From positions 1-16,219 of the forward strand of contig CAYTZH010000069.1 of assembly GCA_964442285.1 (NCBI GenBank): 16,219 bases of DNA, in the 5' to 3' direction. The position numbers and the translations under genes are program-made. Each line of letters begins with the position of its first letter. Position 1 is the first letter of the stretch. Below the pieces are notes generated by a model that saw only the letters and a list, made by a program, of their open reading frames with translations, was not told the DNA's origin and did not search any database. Positions 7,522-14,176 of this stretch are shown one piece after another. Source of the stretch: CAYTZH01 sp964442285. GTDB lineage: Bacteria; Myxococcota_A; UBA9160; JAFDET01.

Positions 7522-8711
7522 GTTCGGAGTCCATGTTCAGCTCGGAGTCGGTCACCGAAGGGCATCCCGACAAGCTCTGCGACCAGATCAGCGATGCCAT
7601 CGTCGATGCGTACCTGCAGCAGGATCCCCTGTCGGAGATCGTCGCCGAGTGCGCCGTCGCTACGGGCATCCTCTTCGTGGCCACGCGCTTCGCCTCGGAG
7701 GCGAGCGTGGACATCCCGGGCCTGGCGCGGGACGTGGTCCGCGAGATCGGCTACGACGACGCCTCCTTCGACGCCAGCTCCTGCAGCGTCATGACCAGCC
7801 TCAACCAGCAGTCCCACCGGTCGCGGGTGCAGGTGGCGGAGGAGGAGCTCGACGACGGCGAGCTCGACCGGATCGTGGCCGAGGACCAGGCGACGCTGTT
7901 CGGCTTCGCCTGTCGCCAGACACCGTCGCTGTTGCCGCTGCCCATCGCGCTGGCCCACAAGCTGGCCCGCCGCCTGTACGAGGTGCGCCGGGACGGAACG
8001 CTCCCCTACCTGGCCCCCGACGGGAAGACCCAGGTGGGCGTGGCCTTCCGCGACCGGCGGCCGACCCGGATCCACAGCCTCAGCGTCGTCGCGAGCCACG
8101 GCATCGACAGCGTTCCCGCGCTGCCGCGCATGCGCGAGGAGATCCTCGAGCAGGTGGTGCAGCCGGTCTTCGAGGACGAGCTGCTGCGGCCCGACGCGCA
8201 CACCCACTGCTTCGTCAATCCGGGGGGCGAGGTCGTCTTCGGCGGGCCCGCGCTGCACGCCGGGCTCACGGGCCGCAAGACGGCCGTGGACACCTACGGC
8301 GAGTACGCCCGCCACAGCGGGGCCGCCCTCTCGGGCAAGGGACCGCGACGCATCGACCGGGTGGCGGCCTATGCGGCGCGACACATCGCCGTGAACGTGG
8401 TGGCGGCGCGGCTCGCCGACGAGTGCGAGGTGACCCTCAGCTACACCATCGGGCAGGCGCGGCCGGTGAGCGTGAGCATCGAGACCTTCGGCAGCGGAAC
8501 GGTCCCGGACGAGGAGATCGCCCGTCGGGTCACCGGGGAGTTCGACCTGCGGGTCGCCTCGATCGTGGCCCGCTTCGGCCTGAGGCGGGCGCCGGGTGAG
8601 CGCAAGGGCCGCTTCTTCCGGGCGCTGGCGGCCTACGGTCAGGTGGGGCGACGAGAAGCCGACCTGGACCTGCCGTGGGAGCGCGCCGACCGCGTCGACG
8701 CCCTGCGCTGA
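7518..8711 (+). CDS. metK: Divergent S-adenosylmethionine synthetase (MetK-like)
   Basis: Methionine adenosyltransferase makes S-adenosylmethionine from ATP and methionine. The 397-residue length is normal. ATP/phosphate-site residues are kept: His16 and Asp18 (EGHPDK), Asp123, Lys170 (PDGKTQV), Arg253-Lys254 (GLTGRK), Lys274 and Asp280. The usual GAGDQG loop is VAEDQA. Two methionine-pocket positions differ from E. coli MetK: Glu55 is Arg57 and Asp238 is His247, while Gln98 is kept; Lys269 is Arg278. This looks like a coherent divergent subfamily rather than decay, because motifs around each change (GEYARHSGAALSGKGP, LLPLPIALAHKLARRL) are well formed. ATG 7518 overlaps the ATPase stop (ATGA), indicating translational coupling with the pump. 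It may be a second, specialised copy beside a housekeeping metK elsewhere; that is unverified. The stop lies 5 bases from the convergent minus-strand gene. Confidence 0.9.
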   Translation: MSSESMFSSESVTEGHPDKLCDQISDAIVDAYLQQDPLSEIVAECAVATGILFVATRFASEASVDIPGLARDVVREIGYDDASFDASSCSVMTSLNQQSHRSRVQVAEEELDDGELDRIVAEDQATLFGFACRQTPSLLPLPIALAHKLARRLYEVRRDGTLPYLAPDGKTQVGVAFRDRRPTRIHSLSVVASHGIDSVPALPRMREEILEQVVQPVFEDELLRPDAHTHCFVNPGGEVVFGGPALHAGLTGRKTAVDTYGEYARHSGAALSGKGPRRIDRVAAYAARHIAVNVVAARLADECEVTLSYTIGQARPVSVSIETFGSGTVPDEEIARRVTGEFDLRVASIVARFGLRRAPGERKGRFFRALAAYGQVGRREADLDLPWERADRVDALR

Positions 8712-8716
8712 GCCGA

Positions 8717-9256
8717 TCAGTCGTCGGACCCGGCGTCGGGACCCGCGTCGGCCCCGCGCTCGGGGTCGGTGCTCGCGCCGGGCTGGGACAGCAGCAGGTT
8801 GAGGGCGTTGCTCAGCAGGGTGGCGCCCGCCGGCAGCACCTGGCCCCGCGCGATCTGCAGCAGACCCAGGCCGGTCAAGAACAGGACGACCGTCTTGCGG
8901 GGATCCAGGCCGCTCTCGCGGGCGCGGCGGAGCCCGGGCTCCTGATCCAGCCAGCGCTCGAGCAGGCGGCCCAGGCCCGCCAGGTCGGGCGGCTTCGCGC
9001 GGGGGCCGCCCGTCGGCTCCCCGATCCGGAAGAGCGAGGCCCGGGCGGCCTGGGCCAGCAGCTCGGAGAGCTCGCCACGGTGCGCCAGCAGCAGGCTCGC
9101 CGTCTGGGGGTTGGCGCTCACCTGCAGCACGCCCGGAAGCGCCTCGAGGCGCTTGGCGACCTCCTCGAAGAAGAGGGCGTCGCCCCGGCGCTCCGGGAGC
9201 CGCAGCCGGGCGCGGCCGGGGATGGCGTGGACCAGTCGCGCCTCGGGCGCGCTCAC
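8717..9256 (-). CDS. HMA-like domain membrane protein, possible P-ATPase accessory
   Basis: The product has 179 residues. Residues 8-60 form an HMA-like ferredoxin-fold domain, beginning VHAIPGRARLRL and including LPGVLQVSANPQTASLLL. This is clearly related to the N-terminal domain of the P-ATPase at 4423-7521 and likewise lacks CxxC. A basic linker follows, then a hydrophobic segment at about 122-157 (VVLFLTGLGLLQIARGQVLP onward) long enough for one or two membrane passes, and an acidic tail rich in Asp, Ala and Gly. The start is GTG at 9256-9254, overlapping the TGA of the upstream small gene by 4 bases, so the two are translationally coupled. The HMA_2-like family name is from memory and needs a profile search. 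A role in assembling or regulating the pump is inferred from shared domain and position only. Confidence 0.8.
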   Translation of the reverse strand: MSAPEARLVHAIPGRARLRLPERRGDALFFEEVAKRLEALPGVLQVSANPQTASLLLAHRGELSELLAQAARASLFRIGEPTGGPRAKPPDLAGLGRLLERWLDQEPGLRRARESGLDPRKTVVLFLTGLGLLQIARGQVLPAGATLLSNALNLLLSQPGASTDPERGADAGPDAGSDD

Positions 9257-9555
9257 CCGGCGGGGCCCTCGGCGTCCGGGGCCGAGCCGTTCGCCCGGTC
9301 GGTCCCGGCGGCGCCGTCGGCGCCGTCGGCCCTCTCCCGGGCCAGCTCGTGGCTCACCTCCGCCAGCAGGTCGTCGAAGCCCTCCTTCAGCTCGGCCAGC
9401 TTGTCCTGGCTGCCCTCCACGGCCTGCAACGCCGTCTTCAGGGCCGACTTGAGCAGGGGCCGCACCTGCTGGCGCAGCTCCGGGGTCAGGGCCGCCGCCC
9501 CGAAGCCGACGGCGAAACCGAGCGCCAGATCACGTACCGAGAACTCCTGGGCCAT
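9253..9555 (-). CDS. Small glycine-zipper membrane protein, DUF5132/PacL-like (tentative)
   Basis: This 100-residue protein begins at ATG 9555-9553, preceded on the minus strand by GAGGGAG 3 bases upstream. Residues 9-24 (DLALGFAVGFGAAALT) form a short glycine-zipper membrane segment with Gly13, Gly17 and Gly19. A charged amphipathic helix occupies roughly 25-75, and residues 76-100 are a disordered, Asp/Ala/Gly-rich tail. The architecture recalls the mycobacterial PacL proteins (DUF1490), small membrane partners of metal P-ATPases, and the uncharacterised DUF5132 group. It lacks the histidines of PacL metal motifs. Its stop overlaps the start of the HMA-like gene (GTGA), so the two are one unit opposite the pump and MetK genes. 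No enzymatic function is suggested. Confidence 0.75.
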   Translation of the reverse strand: MAQEFSVRDLALGFAVGFGAAALTPELRQQVRPLLKSALKTALQAVEGSQDKLAELKEGFDDLLAEVSHELARERADGADGAAGTDRANGSAPDAEGPAG

Positions 9556-9581
9556 GGCTCCCTCGCTGGCAGGATGGAATC

Positions 9582-11612
9582 ATGTTGCGACCGCGGGCGG
9601 AATCCGGCAAGAGGGGGCGGGCCGAGTCGCCCCGAGAGCACCCGAGGAGGCCCCTCCTGCAGCACCTACGCTCCCTGCTGCTTGCCGGCTGCCTGCTGGG
9701 TGCCTGCAGCGAGTCCCCGGCTCCGGTGTCGCCGGGCGGACCGACGGCCGACTGGCCCTTCTGGGGTGGCGACGCCGGCAGCCGCCACTACTCGCCCCTG
9801 ACCCAGATCACGCCCGGGAACGTCGACCGGCTCGCCTTGGCCTGGTCGTACCGGACCGGCGACGGTCCGCGCCCGGGCATGCCGAAGGTGGCCTTCCAGG
9901 CCACGCCCGTGCTGGACGGAGACACCCTCTACTTCTGCTCGCCCTACAATCGGATCTTCGCGCTCGACGCGCGCACGGGCGCCGAGCGCTGGGTCTACGA
10001 CGCCCGGCCGGACATCCGGACGCACTGGACGGCGACCTGCCGGGGCGTCGCGCTCTGGCGCGGACCGACACCGGAGGCCGTCTGCGGGCGGCGGGTGCTG
10101 ATGGGCACCATGGACGCCCGCCTGGTGGCGGTGGACGCCGCCAGCGGTGAGCCCTGCGCGGACTTCGGCCGCGGCGGCGCCGTCGACCTGCTCGAGGGCC
10201 TGGGCGACGTCCAGCCGGGCGAGTACTACGTGACGTCGCTGCCGACGCTGGTGGGGGACGTGGTGGCGGTGGGTGGCCTGGTCGCCGACAACCGGCGGGT
10301 CGACGGCCCCGGTGGCGTGGTCCGCGGCTTCGACGTCCGCAGCGGCGCGCTGCGCTGGGCCTTCGATCCGGTGCCGCCGGGGACCGCGCCGCTGCCCCCC
10401 GGCCCCGACGGCGCCCCGCGTTACCACCGCGGGACGCCCAACGCCTGGTCGATCCTCACGGCGGATCCGGCGCGCGGGCTCCTGTTCGTCCCCTTCGGCG
10501 GTCCAAGCCCGGACTTCTTCGGCGGTCACCGCGACGGCTTCGACCACTACGGGAGCGCCGTCGTCGCCCTCGACGGCCGCAGCGGGCGTCCCGTGTGGCG
10601 CTTCCAGACGGTGCACCACGATCTCTGGGACTACGACGTGGCCACGCCGCCCACGCTGCTCGACCTGCAGCTGGACGGCCGCGCCGTGCCCGCGCTGCTG
10701 CAGGCCACCAAGATGGGGCACCTCTTCCTCCTGCACCGGGAGACCGGGAAGCCGCTCCATCCGGTGGAGGAGCGGGCGGTGCCGGCGAGCGACGTGGCCG
10801 GCGAGACCGCCGCCCCCACCCAGCCGTTCCCTACCTTTCCCGAGCCCGTGCACCCGTCCCGGGTCGATCCCGACGACCTGTTCGGATTCACGCCGCTGGA
10901 TCGCTGGGCGTGCCGACGGCGCCTGGCCCGACACCGCAACGAGGGCATCTTCACGCCGCCGAGCCTCGAGGGCACGGTGCAGTACCCGTCGACGGCCGGA
11001 GGCGCCAACTGGGGAGGTGTCGCCTGGGACCCGGAGCGCCGCCTGGTGATCCTGAACCAGAGCCGCCTGGCCCAGGTACACACCCTGGTCCCGCGCGACA
11101 CAGTGGAGGATCCCCGGCACGTCTCGACCGAAGCCAACCTCCAGGAGGGGACGCCCTATCTCGTCCGCCACGAGGTGCTGCTCTCGCCCCTGGGTGTGCC
11201 GTGCACGCCGCCGCCGTGGGGCACGCTGCTGGCCGTCGACCTGGAGACCGGCCGCAAGCGCTGGGAGGTCCCCTTCGGGACCGTGCGCGACATGCTCCCG
11301 GTGCCCCTGCCGCCGATCCGGTTCGGACTGCCGAGCATGGGCGGGCCCATCGCCACCGCCAGCGGCCTCGTATTCATCGGGGCCTCCATGGACGACTACC
11401 TGCGCGCGTACCACGTGGAGACCGGCGAGGAGCTCTGGCGCGCGCGGCTCCCGGCGGGCGGCCAGGCCACGCCCATGACCTATCGCCTGGACCCGGACGG
11501 ACCCCAGTTCGTGGTGATCGCGGCCGGCGGCCACGGCACGCTCCGGACCACGGCCGGAGACCACGTGCTGGCCTTCGCGCTGCGCGAGACGCTGCCCGGT
11601 GGCTCCAGGTAA
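9582..11612 (+). CDS. PQQ-dependent quinoprotein dehydrogenase, lipoprotein-anchored (glucose/quinate type)
   Basis: This 676-residue beta-propeller quinoprotein resembles the periplasmic domain of membrane glucose and quinate dehydrogenases. Residues 31-42 (SLLLAGCLLGAC) are a lipoprotein signal, with Cys37 or Cys42 as the lipidated residue, after an unusually long arginine-rich n-region. Family motifs are TPYNR-like SPYNRIFALDA (120-130), RGTPNAWS (283-290), QTVHHDLWDYD (342-352) and QATKMGH (374-380). Asp350 and Lys377 have the same 27-residue spacing as E. coli Gcd Asp466 and Lys493, the proposed base and PQQ ligand. The five-helix N-terminal membrane domain of Gcd is missing, so the lipid anchor replaces it and electron delivery to quinone must differ. 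The ATG at 9582 has weak AGGA upstream and lies 26 bases from the divergent ATG. Substrate is unknown; no PQQ synthesis genes are in the window. Confidence 0.9.
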   Translation: MLRPRAESGKRGRAESPREHPRRPLLQHLRSLLLAGCLLGACSESPAPVSPGGPTADWPFWGGDAGSRHYSPLTQITPGNVDRLALAWSYRTGDGPRPGMPKVAFQATPVLDGDTLYFCSPYNRIFALDARTGAERWVYDARPDIRTHWTATCRGVALWRGPTPEAVCGRRVLMGTMDARLVAVDAASGEPCADFGRGGAVDLLEGLGDVQPGEYYVTSLPTLVGDVVAVGGLVADNRRVDGPGGVVRGFDVRSGALRWAFDPVPPGTAPLPPGPDGAPRYHRGTPNAWSILTADPARGLLFVPFGGPSPDFFGGHRDGFDHYGSAVVALDGRSGRPVWRFQTVHHDLWDYDVATPPTLLDLQLDGRAVPALLQATKMGHLFLLHRETGKPLHPVEERAVPASDVAGETAAPTQPFPTFPEPVHPSRVDPDDLFGFTPLDRWACRRRLARHRNEGIFTPPSLEGTVQYPSTAGGANWGGVAWDPERRLVILNQSRLAQVHTLVPRDTVEDPRHVSTEANLQEGTPYLVRHEVLLSPLGVPCTPPPWGTLLAVDLETGRKRWEVPFGTVRDMLPVPLPPIRFGLPSMGGPIATASGLVFIGASMDDYLRAYHVETGEELWRARLPAGGQATPMTYRLDPDGPQFVVIAAGGHGTLRTTAGDHVLAFALRETLPGGSR

Positions 11613-11708
11613 GTCCTCGAAACGCCGACGCTCTCGCGGCACCGGGGACGAGACAGCCGATCCCCTAGACTCGTGCGTCGGTCCCCGCGAGGACCGGAGG
11701 AGAACGGC
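11613..11708 (+). promoter_or_regulatory. P450 leader with -10-like hexamer and inverted repeats
   Basis: This 96-base gap is the longest intergenic stretch. TAGACT at 11666-11671 is a plausible -10 element; no convincing -35 is seen. CGGTCC (11679-11684) and GGACCG (11691-11696) form a perfect 6-base stem with a 6-base loop, ending at the Shine-Dalgarno GGAGGAGA (11696-11703). The loop and right arm can pair alternatively with CTCGCGG at 11633-11639 or GGGGAC at 11644-11649, bracketing the -10. It could be an operator or a translational switch for the P450; this is inference from pairing alone. Confidence 0.4.
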
Positions 11709-12923
11709 ATGACCGCCTCGAATTCCGACCCCGAAGCCGGCACCGTCAACATGTTCGACGGGGAGTTCGCGCGCTGCCCCCAGCCCGTCTACCGGCGGAT
11801 GCTGAGCCAGTGCCCCGTGTCCAAGAACTCCCTGACGGGCGGTGCGGTGATCTCCCGCTACGAGGACGTGCTCCACGCCCTGCGCCATCCCGAGATCTTC
11901 TCGTCGGACATGGAGATGCAGATGGATCTCGGCACCGAGCGGCCGATGATCCCCCAGCAGATCGATCCGCCGGCCCAGACCCGCTACCGCAAGTTCCTCG
12001 ACCCCCATTTCTCCCGGAAGCGGATCGCCTGGATCGAGCCCCACCTGCGGGACCATGCCAACGCGCTGATCGACCGGTTCTACGAGGCCGGGCGCTGCGA
12101 CTTCGACCCCGATTTCGCGATCCCGCTGCCCTGCAAGGCCTTCCTGGCGCTGGCCGGGCTTCCGGCGGAGGACCTCGACCACTTCCTCCGCCTGAAGGAC
12201 GGGATCATCCGCCCCCACACCCTCGGCGAGGGCGATCCCTGGGACGCCGACGCCATGTCACGGGTCCGGCGGGAGAGCGGCCGGGCCATCTACGCGTACT
12301 TCGACAAGGTCATCGACGAGCGGCAGGCCAGGCCGCGCGAGAACGACCTGATGACCGACATCGTCCACGGAGAGATCGGCGGGGAGCGGCTCAGCCGCAA
12401 CGAGATCCTCGACATCTGCTTCCTGCTGATCCTGGCCGGGCTGGACACGGTGACGGCCACCCTGGGCTGCAACATCGCCTACCTGGCGGCGAACCCGGAG
12501 CAGCGGAAGCGTCTGGTGCGGGATCCCTCGCTCGTCGATGCGGCGGTCGAGGAGCTGCTGCGCTGGGAGACCCCGGTGACCGGCGTTCCGCGGGTGCTCA
12601 AGCAGGACGTGACCCTCGGCGGGGTGGAGATGAAGGCGGGCGAGATGGTCACCCTGCTGCTCGGCGCGGCCGACGTGGACGACGAGGAGTTCGCCAATGG
12701 CGACCAGGTGGACTTCGACCGCGCGCGCAACCGTCACCTGGCCTTCGGGGGCGGCGCCCATCGCTGCCTGGGCTCCCACCTGGCGCGCTTCGAGCTCCGG
12801 GTAGCCCTCCAGGAGTGGCACAGGCGCATCCCCGAGTACAACATTGCCCCCGGCGAGGTGCCCCGGTACAGCCCCGGGATCCGCGAGGTGCAGTACCTTC
12901 CGCTCGTCTGGGATCTCCGCTAG
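11709..12923 (+). CDS. Cytochrome P450, class I bacterial
   Basis: The 404-residue soluble monooxygenase should hydroxylate a hydrophobic substrate using electrons from the ferredoxin gene just downstream. The I-helix oxygen-activation motif is AGLDT at 243-247, the ExxR pair is Glu282/Arg285, and the heme loop is FGGGAHRCLG with Cys353 as the axial thiolate. Length and lack of a membrane anchor fit bacterial class I enzymes, related broadly to the CYP families acting on terpenes or sterols. ATG 11709 is preferred over GTG 11673 because GGAGGAGA lies 5 bases upstream of it. The stop TAG 12921-12923 sits within a short direct duplication. A ferredoxin reductase is not in the window. The family is certain, the substrate is not. 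Confidence 0.95.
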   Translation: MTASNSDPEAGTVNMFDGEFARCPQPVYRRMLSQCPVSKNSLTGGAVISRYEDVLHALRHPEIFSSDMEMQMDLGTERPMIPQQIDPPAQTRYRKFLDPHFSRKRIAWIEPHLRDHANALIDRFYEAGRCDFDPDFAIPLPCKAFLALAGLPAEDLDHFLRLKDGIIRPHTLGEGDPWDADAMSRVRRESGRAIYAYFDKVIDERQARPRENDLMTDIVHGEIGGERLSRNEILDICFLLILAGLDTVTATLGCNIAYLAANPEQRKRLVRDPSLVDAAVEELLRWETPVTGVPRVLKQDVTLGGVEMKAGEMVTLLLGAADVDDEEFANGDQVDFDRARNRHLAFGGGAHRCLGSHLARFELRVALQEWHRRIPEYNIAPGEVPRYSPGIREVQYLPLVWDLR

Positions 12924-12948
12924 GAGAGTCCGGGAGTTCCGCTAGGAG
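12916..12948 (+). repeat. Short direct duplication at the P450-ferredoxin junction
   Basis: TCCGCTAGGAG occurs at 12916-12926 and again at 12938-12948, a 22-base period. The first copy contains the P450 stop codon TAG; the second supplies the AGGAGG Shine-Dalgarno for the ferredoxin GTG at 12957, with a spacing of 7. It looks like a small tandem duplication of the junction. Confidence 0.75.
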
Positions 12949-12956
12949 GCAGGGCC

Positions 12957-13148
12957 GTGAAGGTCTTCGTGGACATGGACCGCTGCGTCGGTCACGGGCG
13001 CTGCTACGAGCTGGCGCCGGAGATCTTCGGCGAGGACGAGGCGGGCTACTGTCGTCTGCTCCTGGAGACGGTGCCCCCCGATCTCGTGGCCAAGGCCGAG
13101 ACCGCCGCCGCGAACTGTCCCGAGCGGGTGATCCGCGTCGAGGACTAG
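12957..13148 (+). CDS. Small 3Fe-4S-type ferredoxin, P450 partner
   Basis: This 63-residue ferredoxin should deliver electrons to the adjacent P450. The cluster pattern is Cys10-VG-His13-GR-Cys16 and Cys54-Pro, that is CxxHxxC...CP. The usual second cysteine is His13, as in many actinobacterial P450 ferredoxins that bind a 3Fe-4S cluster. Cys32 is unlikely to be a ligand. The middle (ELAPEIFGEDEAG) is typical of the family. The start is GTG 12957 with AGGAGG 7 bases upstream. The stop TAG 13146-13148 falls inside the first copy of a triple tandem repeat. The order P450-ferredoxin-dehydrogenase indicates one operon. The family is firm; the cluster type is inferred from ligand spacing. Confidence 0.93.
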   Translation: MKVFVDMDRCVGHGRCYELAPEIFGEDEAGYCRLLLETVPPDLVAKAETAAANCPERVIRVED

Positions 13149-13200
13149 CCCCAGGCCAGAAGGACTAGCCCCAGGCCAGAAGGACTAGCCCCAGGCCAGA
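13141..13200 (+). repeat. Three perfect tandem copies of a 20-base unit
   Basis: The unit AGGACTAGCCCCAGGCCAGA is repeated without mismatch at 13141-13160, 13161-13180 and 13181-13200; AGGA at 13201-13204 begins a fourth copy that becomes the AGGAGG Shine-Dalgarno of the next gene. The first copy holds the last ferredoxin codons and stop. The 20-base length is not a multiple of three, but no frame depends on it because translation stops in copy one. Confidence 0.97.
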
Positions 13201-13206
13201 AGGAGG
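13201..13206 (+). promoter_or_regulatory. Ribosome binding site of the SDR gene
   Basis: AGGAGG lies 7 bases before ATG 13214 and directly abuts the triple repeat. It is the only one of the four AGGA occurrences here followed by a usable start codon, so it sets the SDR start. Confidence 0.75.
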
Positions 13207-13213
13207 ACGGGAG

Positions 13214-14125
13214 ATGGGGGTGCTCGACGGCAGGATCGCGGCCGTGACCGGGGCCGGGCGGGGGATCGGTCGCGAGATCGCGCTCGACTTCGCCCGTCAG
13301 GGCGCGCACGTGGTGGTGAACGACCTGGGCGCCGCCCCCGACGGCAGCGGCGAGAGCCGGGTGGCCGACGCGGTGGTCGAGGAGATCCGGGCCGCCGGCG
13401 GGAAGGCGGCCGCCAACCACGACGACGTGTCCCGCATGGACGGCGGGACGGCCATCTTCGCCACGGCCCTCGATGCCTTCGGCGGCCTCGACATCCTGGT
13501 GAACAACGCCGGCATCCTGCGCGATCGCACCATCTTCAAGATGGAGGAGGACGACTGGGACGCCATCATGGCCGTGCATCTGAAGGGCCACTTCGCCTGC
13601 ACGCGGCCCTTCGTCCGCTACATCCGCGAGACGGCTCGGCAGGGCTGCCGGATCCTCAATTTCTCCTCGGTGTCGGGCCTGCTGGGCAACTTCGGGCAGT
13701 CGAACTACGGCGCGGCCAAGGCGGGCATCGCGGGCTTCAGCCGGGTGCTGGCCCTGGAGCTGGCCAAGTACGGCTGCACCGTCAACACCATCTCGCCGGG
13801 CGCCGCCACGCGTCTGACCATCCCCTTGCGCGAGGGCCGGGGCGAGACCGTGGATCCCGACGATCCCACCGTGGGCCCCCAGCAGATCGCGCCGGTCTGC
13901 ACCTGGCTGGCCTCACCCGCCGCCCAGGAGGTCACCGGCCAGATCATCAACGTCATGCGCGGCACGGTGGGGATCATGCAGCAGCCGGCGGTGATCCGAT
14001 CGTTCGCCGTGGACCATCTCTGGACCCAGGACGACCTCGACCGGGTGATGCCGGCGCTCCTCGAGGCCAAGAAGGCCCACGACGAGCGGGTGGCGGAGGC
14101 CGGCGAGCCCGAGAAGCTCGCCTGA
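13214..14125 (+). CDS. Short-chain dehydrogenase/reductase (SDR), hydroxysteroid/3-hydroxyacyl type
   Basis: This 303-residue NAD(P)-dependent oxidoreductase has the classical SDR features: TGAGRGIG at 12-19, VVNDLG at 34-39, NNAG at 97-100, and the catalytic set Ser152, Tyr165 and Lys169 (SNYGAAKAG). The VNDLG motif after the second strand is typical of the MFE-2/17-beta-hydroxysteroid dehydrogenase 4 and mycobacterial hydroxysteroid branch, which prefer NAD+. A C-terminal extension of about 50 residues beyond the usual fold (from about 250, with WTQDDLDRVMPALLEAKK) is seen in that branch too. It follows the ferredoxin by 65 bases containing the tandem repeat. With the P450 upstream, a likely job is oxidising the hydroxyl introduced on a sterol- or terpene-like compound, or a 3-hydroxyacyl-CoA. 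The family is certain; the substrate is inferred. Confidence 0.92.
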   Translation: MGVLDGRIAAVTGAGRGIGREIALDFARQGAHVVVNDLGAAPDGSGESRVADAVVEEIRAAGGKAAANHDDVSRMDGGTAIFATALDAFGGLDILVNNAGILRDRTIFKMEEDDWDAIMAVHLKGHFACTRPFVRYIRETARQGCRILNFSSVSGLLGNFGQSNYGAAKAGIAGFSRVLALELAKYGCTVNTISPGAATRLTIPLREGRGETVDPDDPTVGPQQIAPVCTWLASPAAQEVTGQIINVMRGTVGIMQQPAVIRSFAVDHLWTQDDLDRVMPALLEAKKAHDERVAEAGEPEKLA

Positions 14126-14164
14126 GCGTTGCGCCCCGGACTTCACCCGCCCGCCCCGCGAACC

Positions 14165-14170
14165 GATAGT
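14165..14170 (+). promoter_or_regulatory. Candidate -10 of a leaderless transcript (phosphatase-superfamily gene)
   Basis: GATAGT matches 4 of 6 bases of TATAAT and ends exactly 6 bases before ATG 14177. No Shine-Dalgarno is present between the upstream stop (14125) and this ATG, so a transcript starting at the A of the ATG is plausible. Confidence 0.45.
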
Positions 14171-14176
14171 CCGCGC

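Noticed and set aside
8700..8760. Bidirectional terminator between MetK and the HMA-like gene
   Set aside because: Only short, weak stems and no T-rich tract are visible in the 5-base gap and flanks, so I do not claim a terminator.
9300..9345. GGCGCCGTC-type repeats within the small zipper protein gene
   Set aside because: They are explained by Ala/Asp/Gly low-complexity coding sequence of the protein tail at high GC.
11673..11708. GTG at 11673 as the P450 start
   Set aside because: It sits one base after the -10-like hexamer and has no Shine-Dalgarno, whereas ATG 11709 has GGAGGAGA in good position.
13141..13200. CRISPR array or attachment site
   Set aside because: The copies are directly adjacent with no spacers, and no cas or integrase gene is present; it is a plain tandem repeat.
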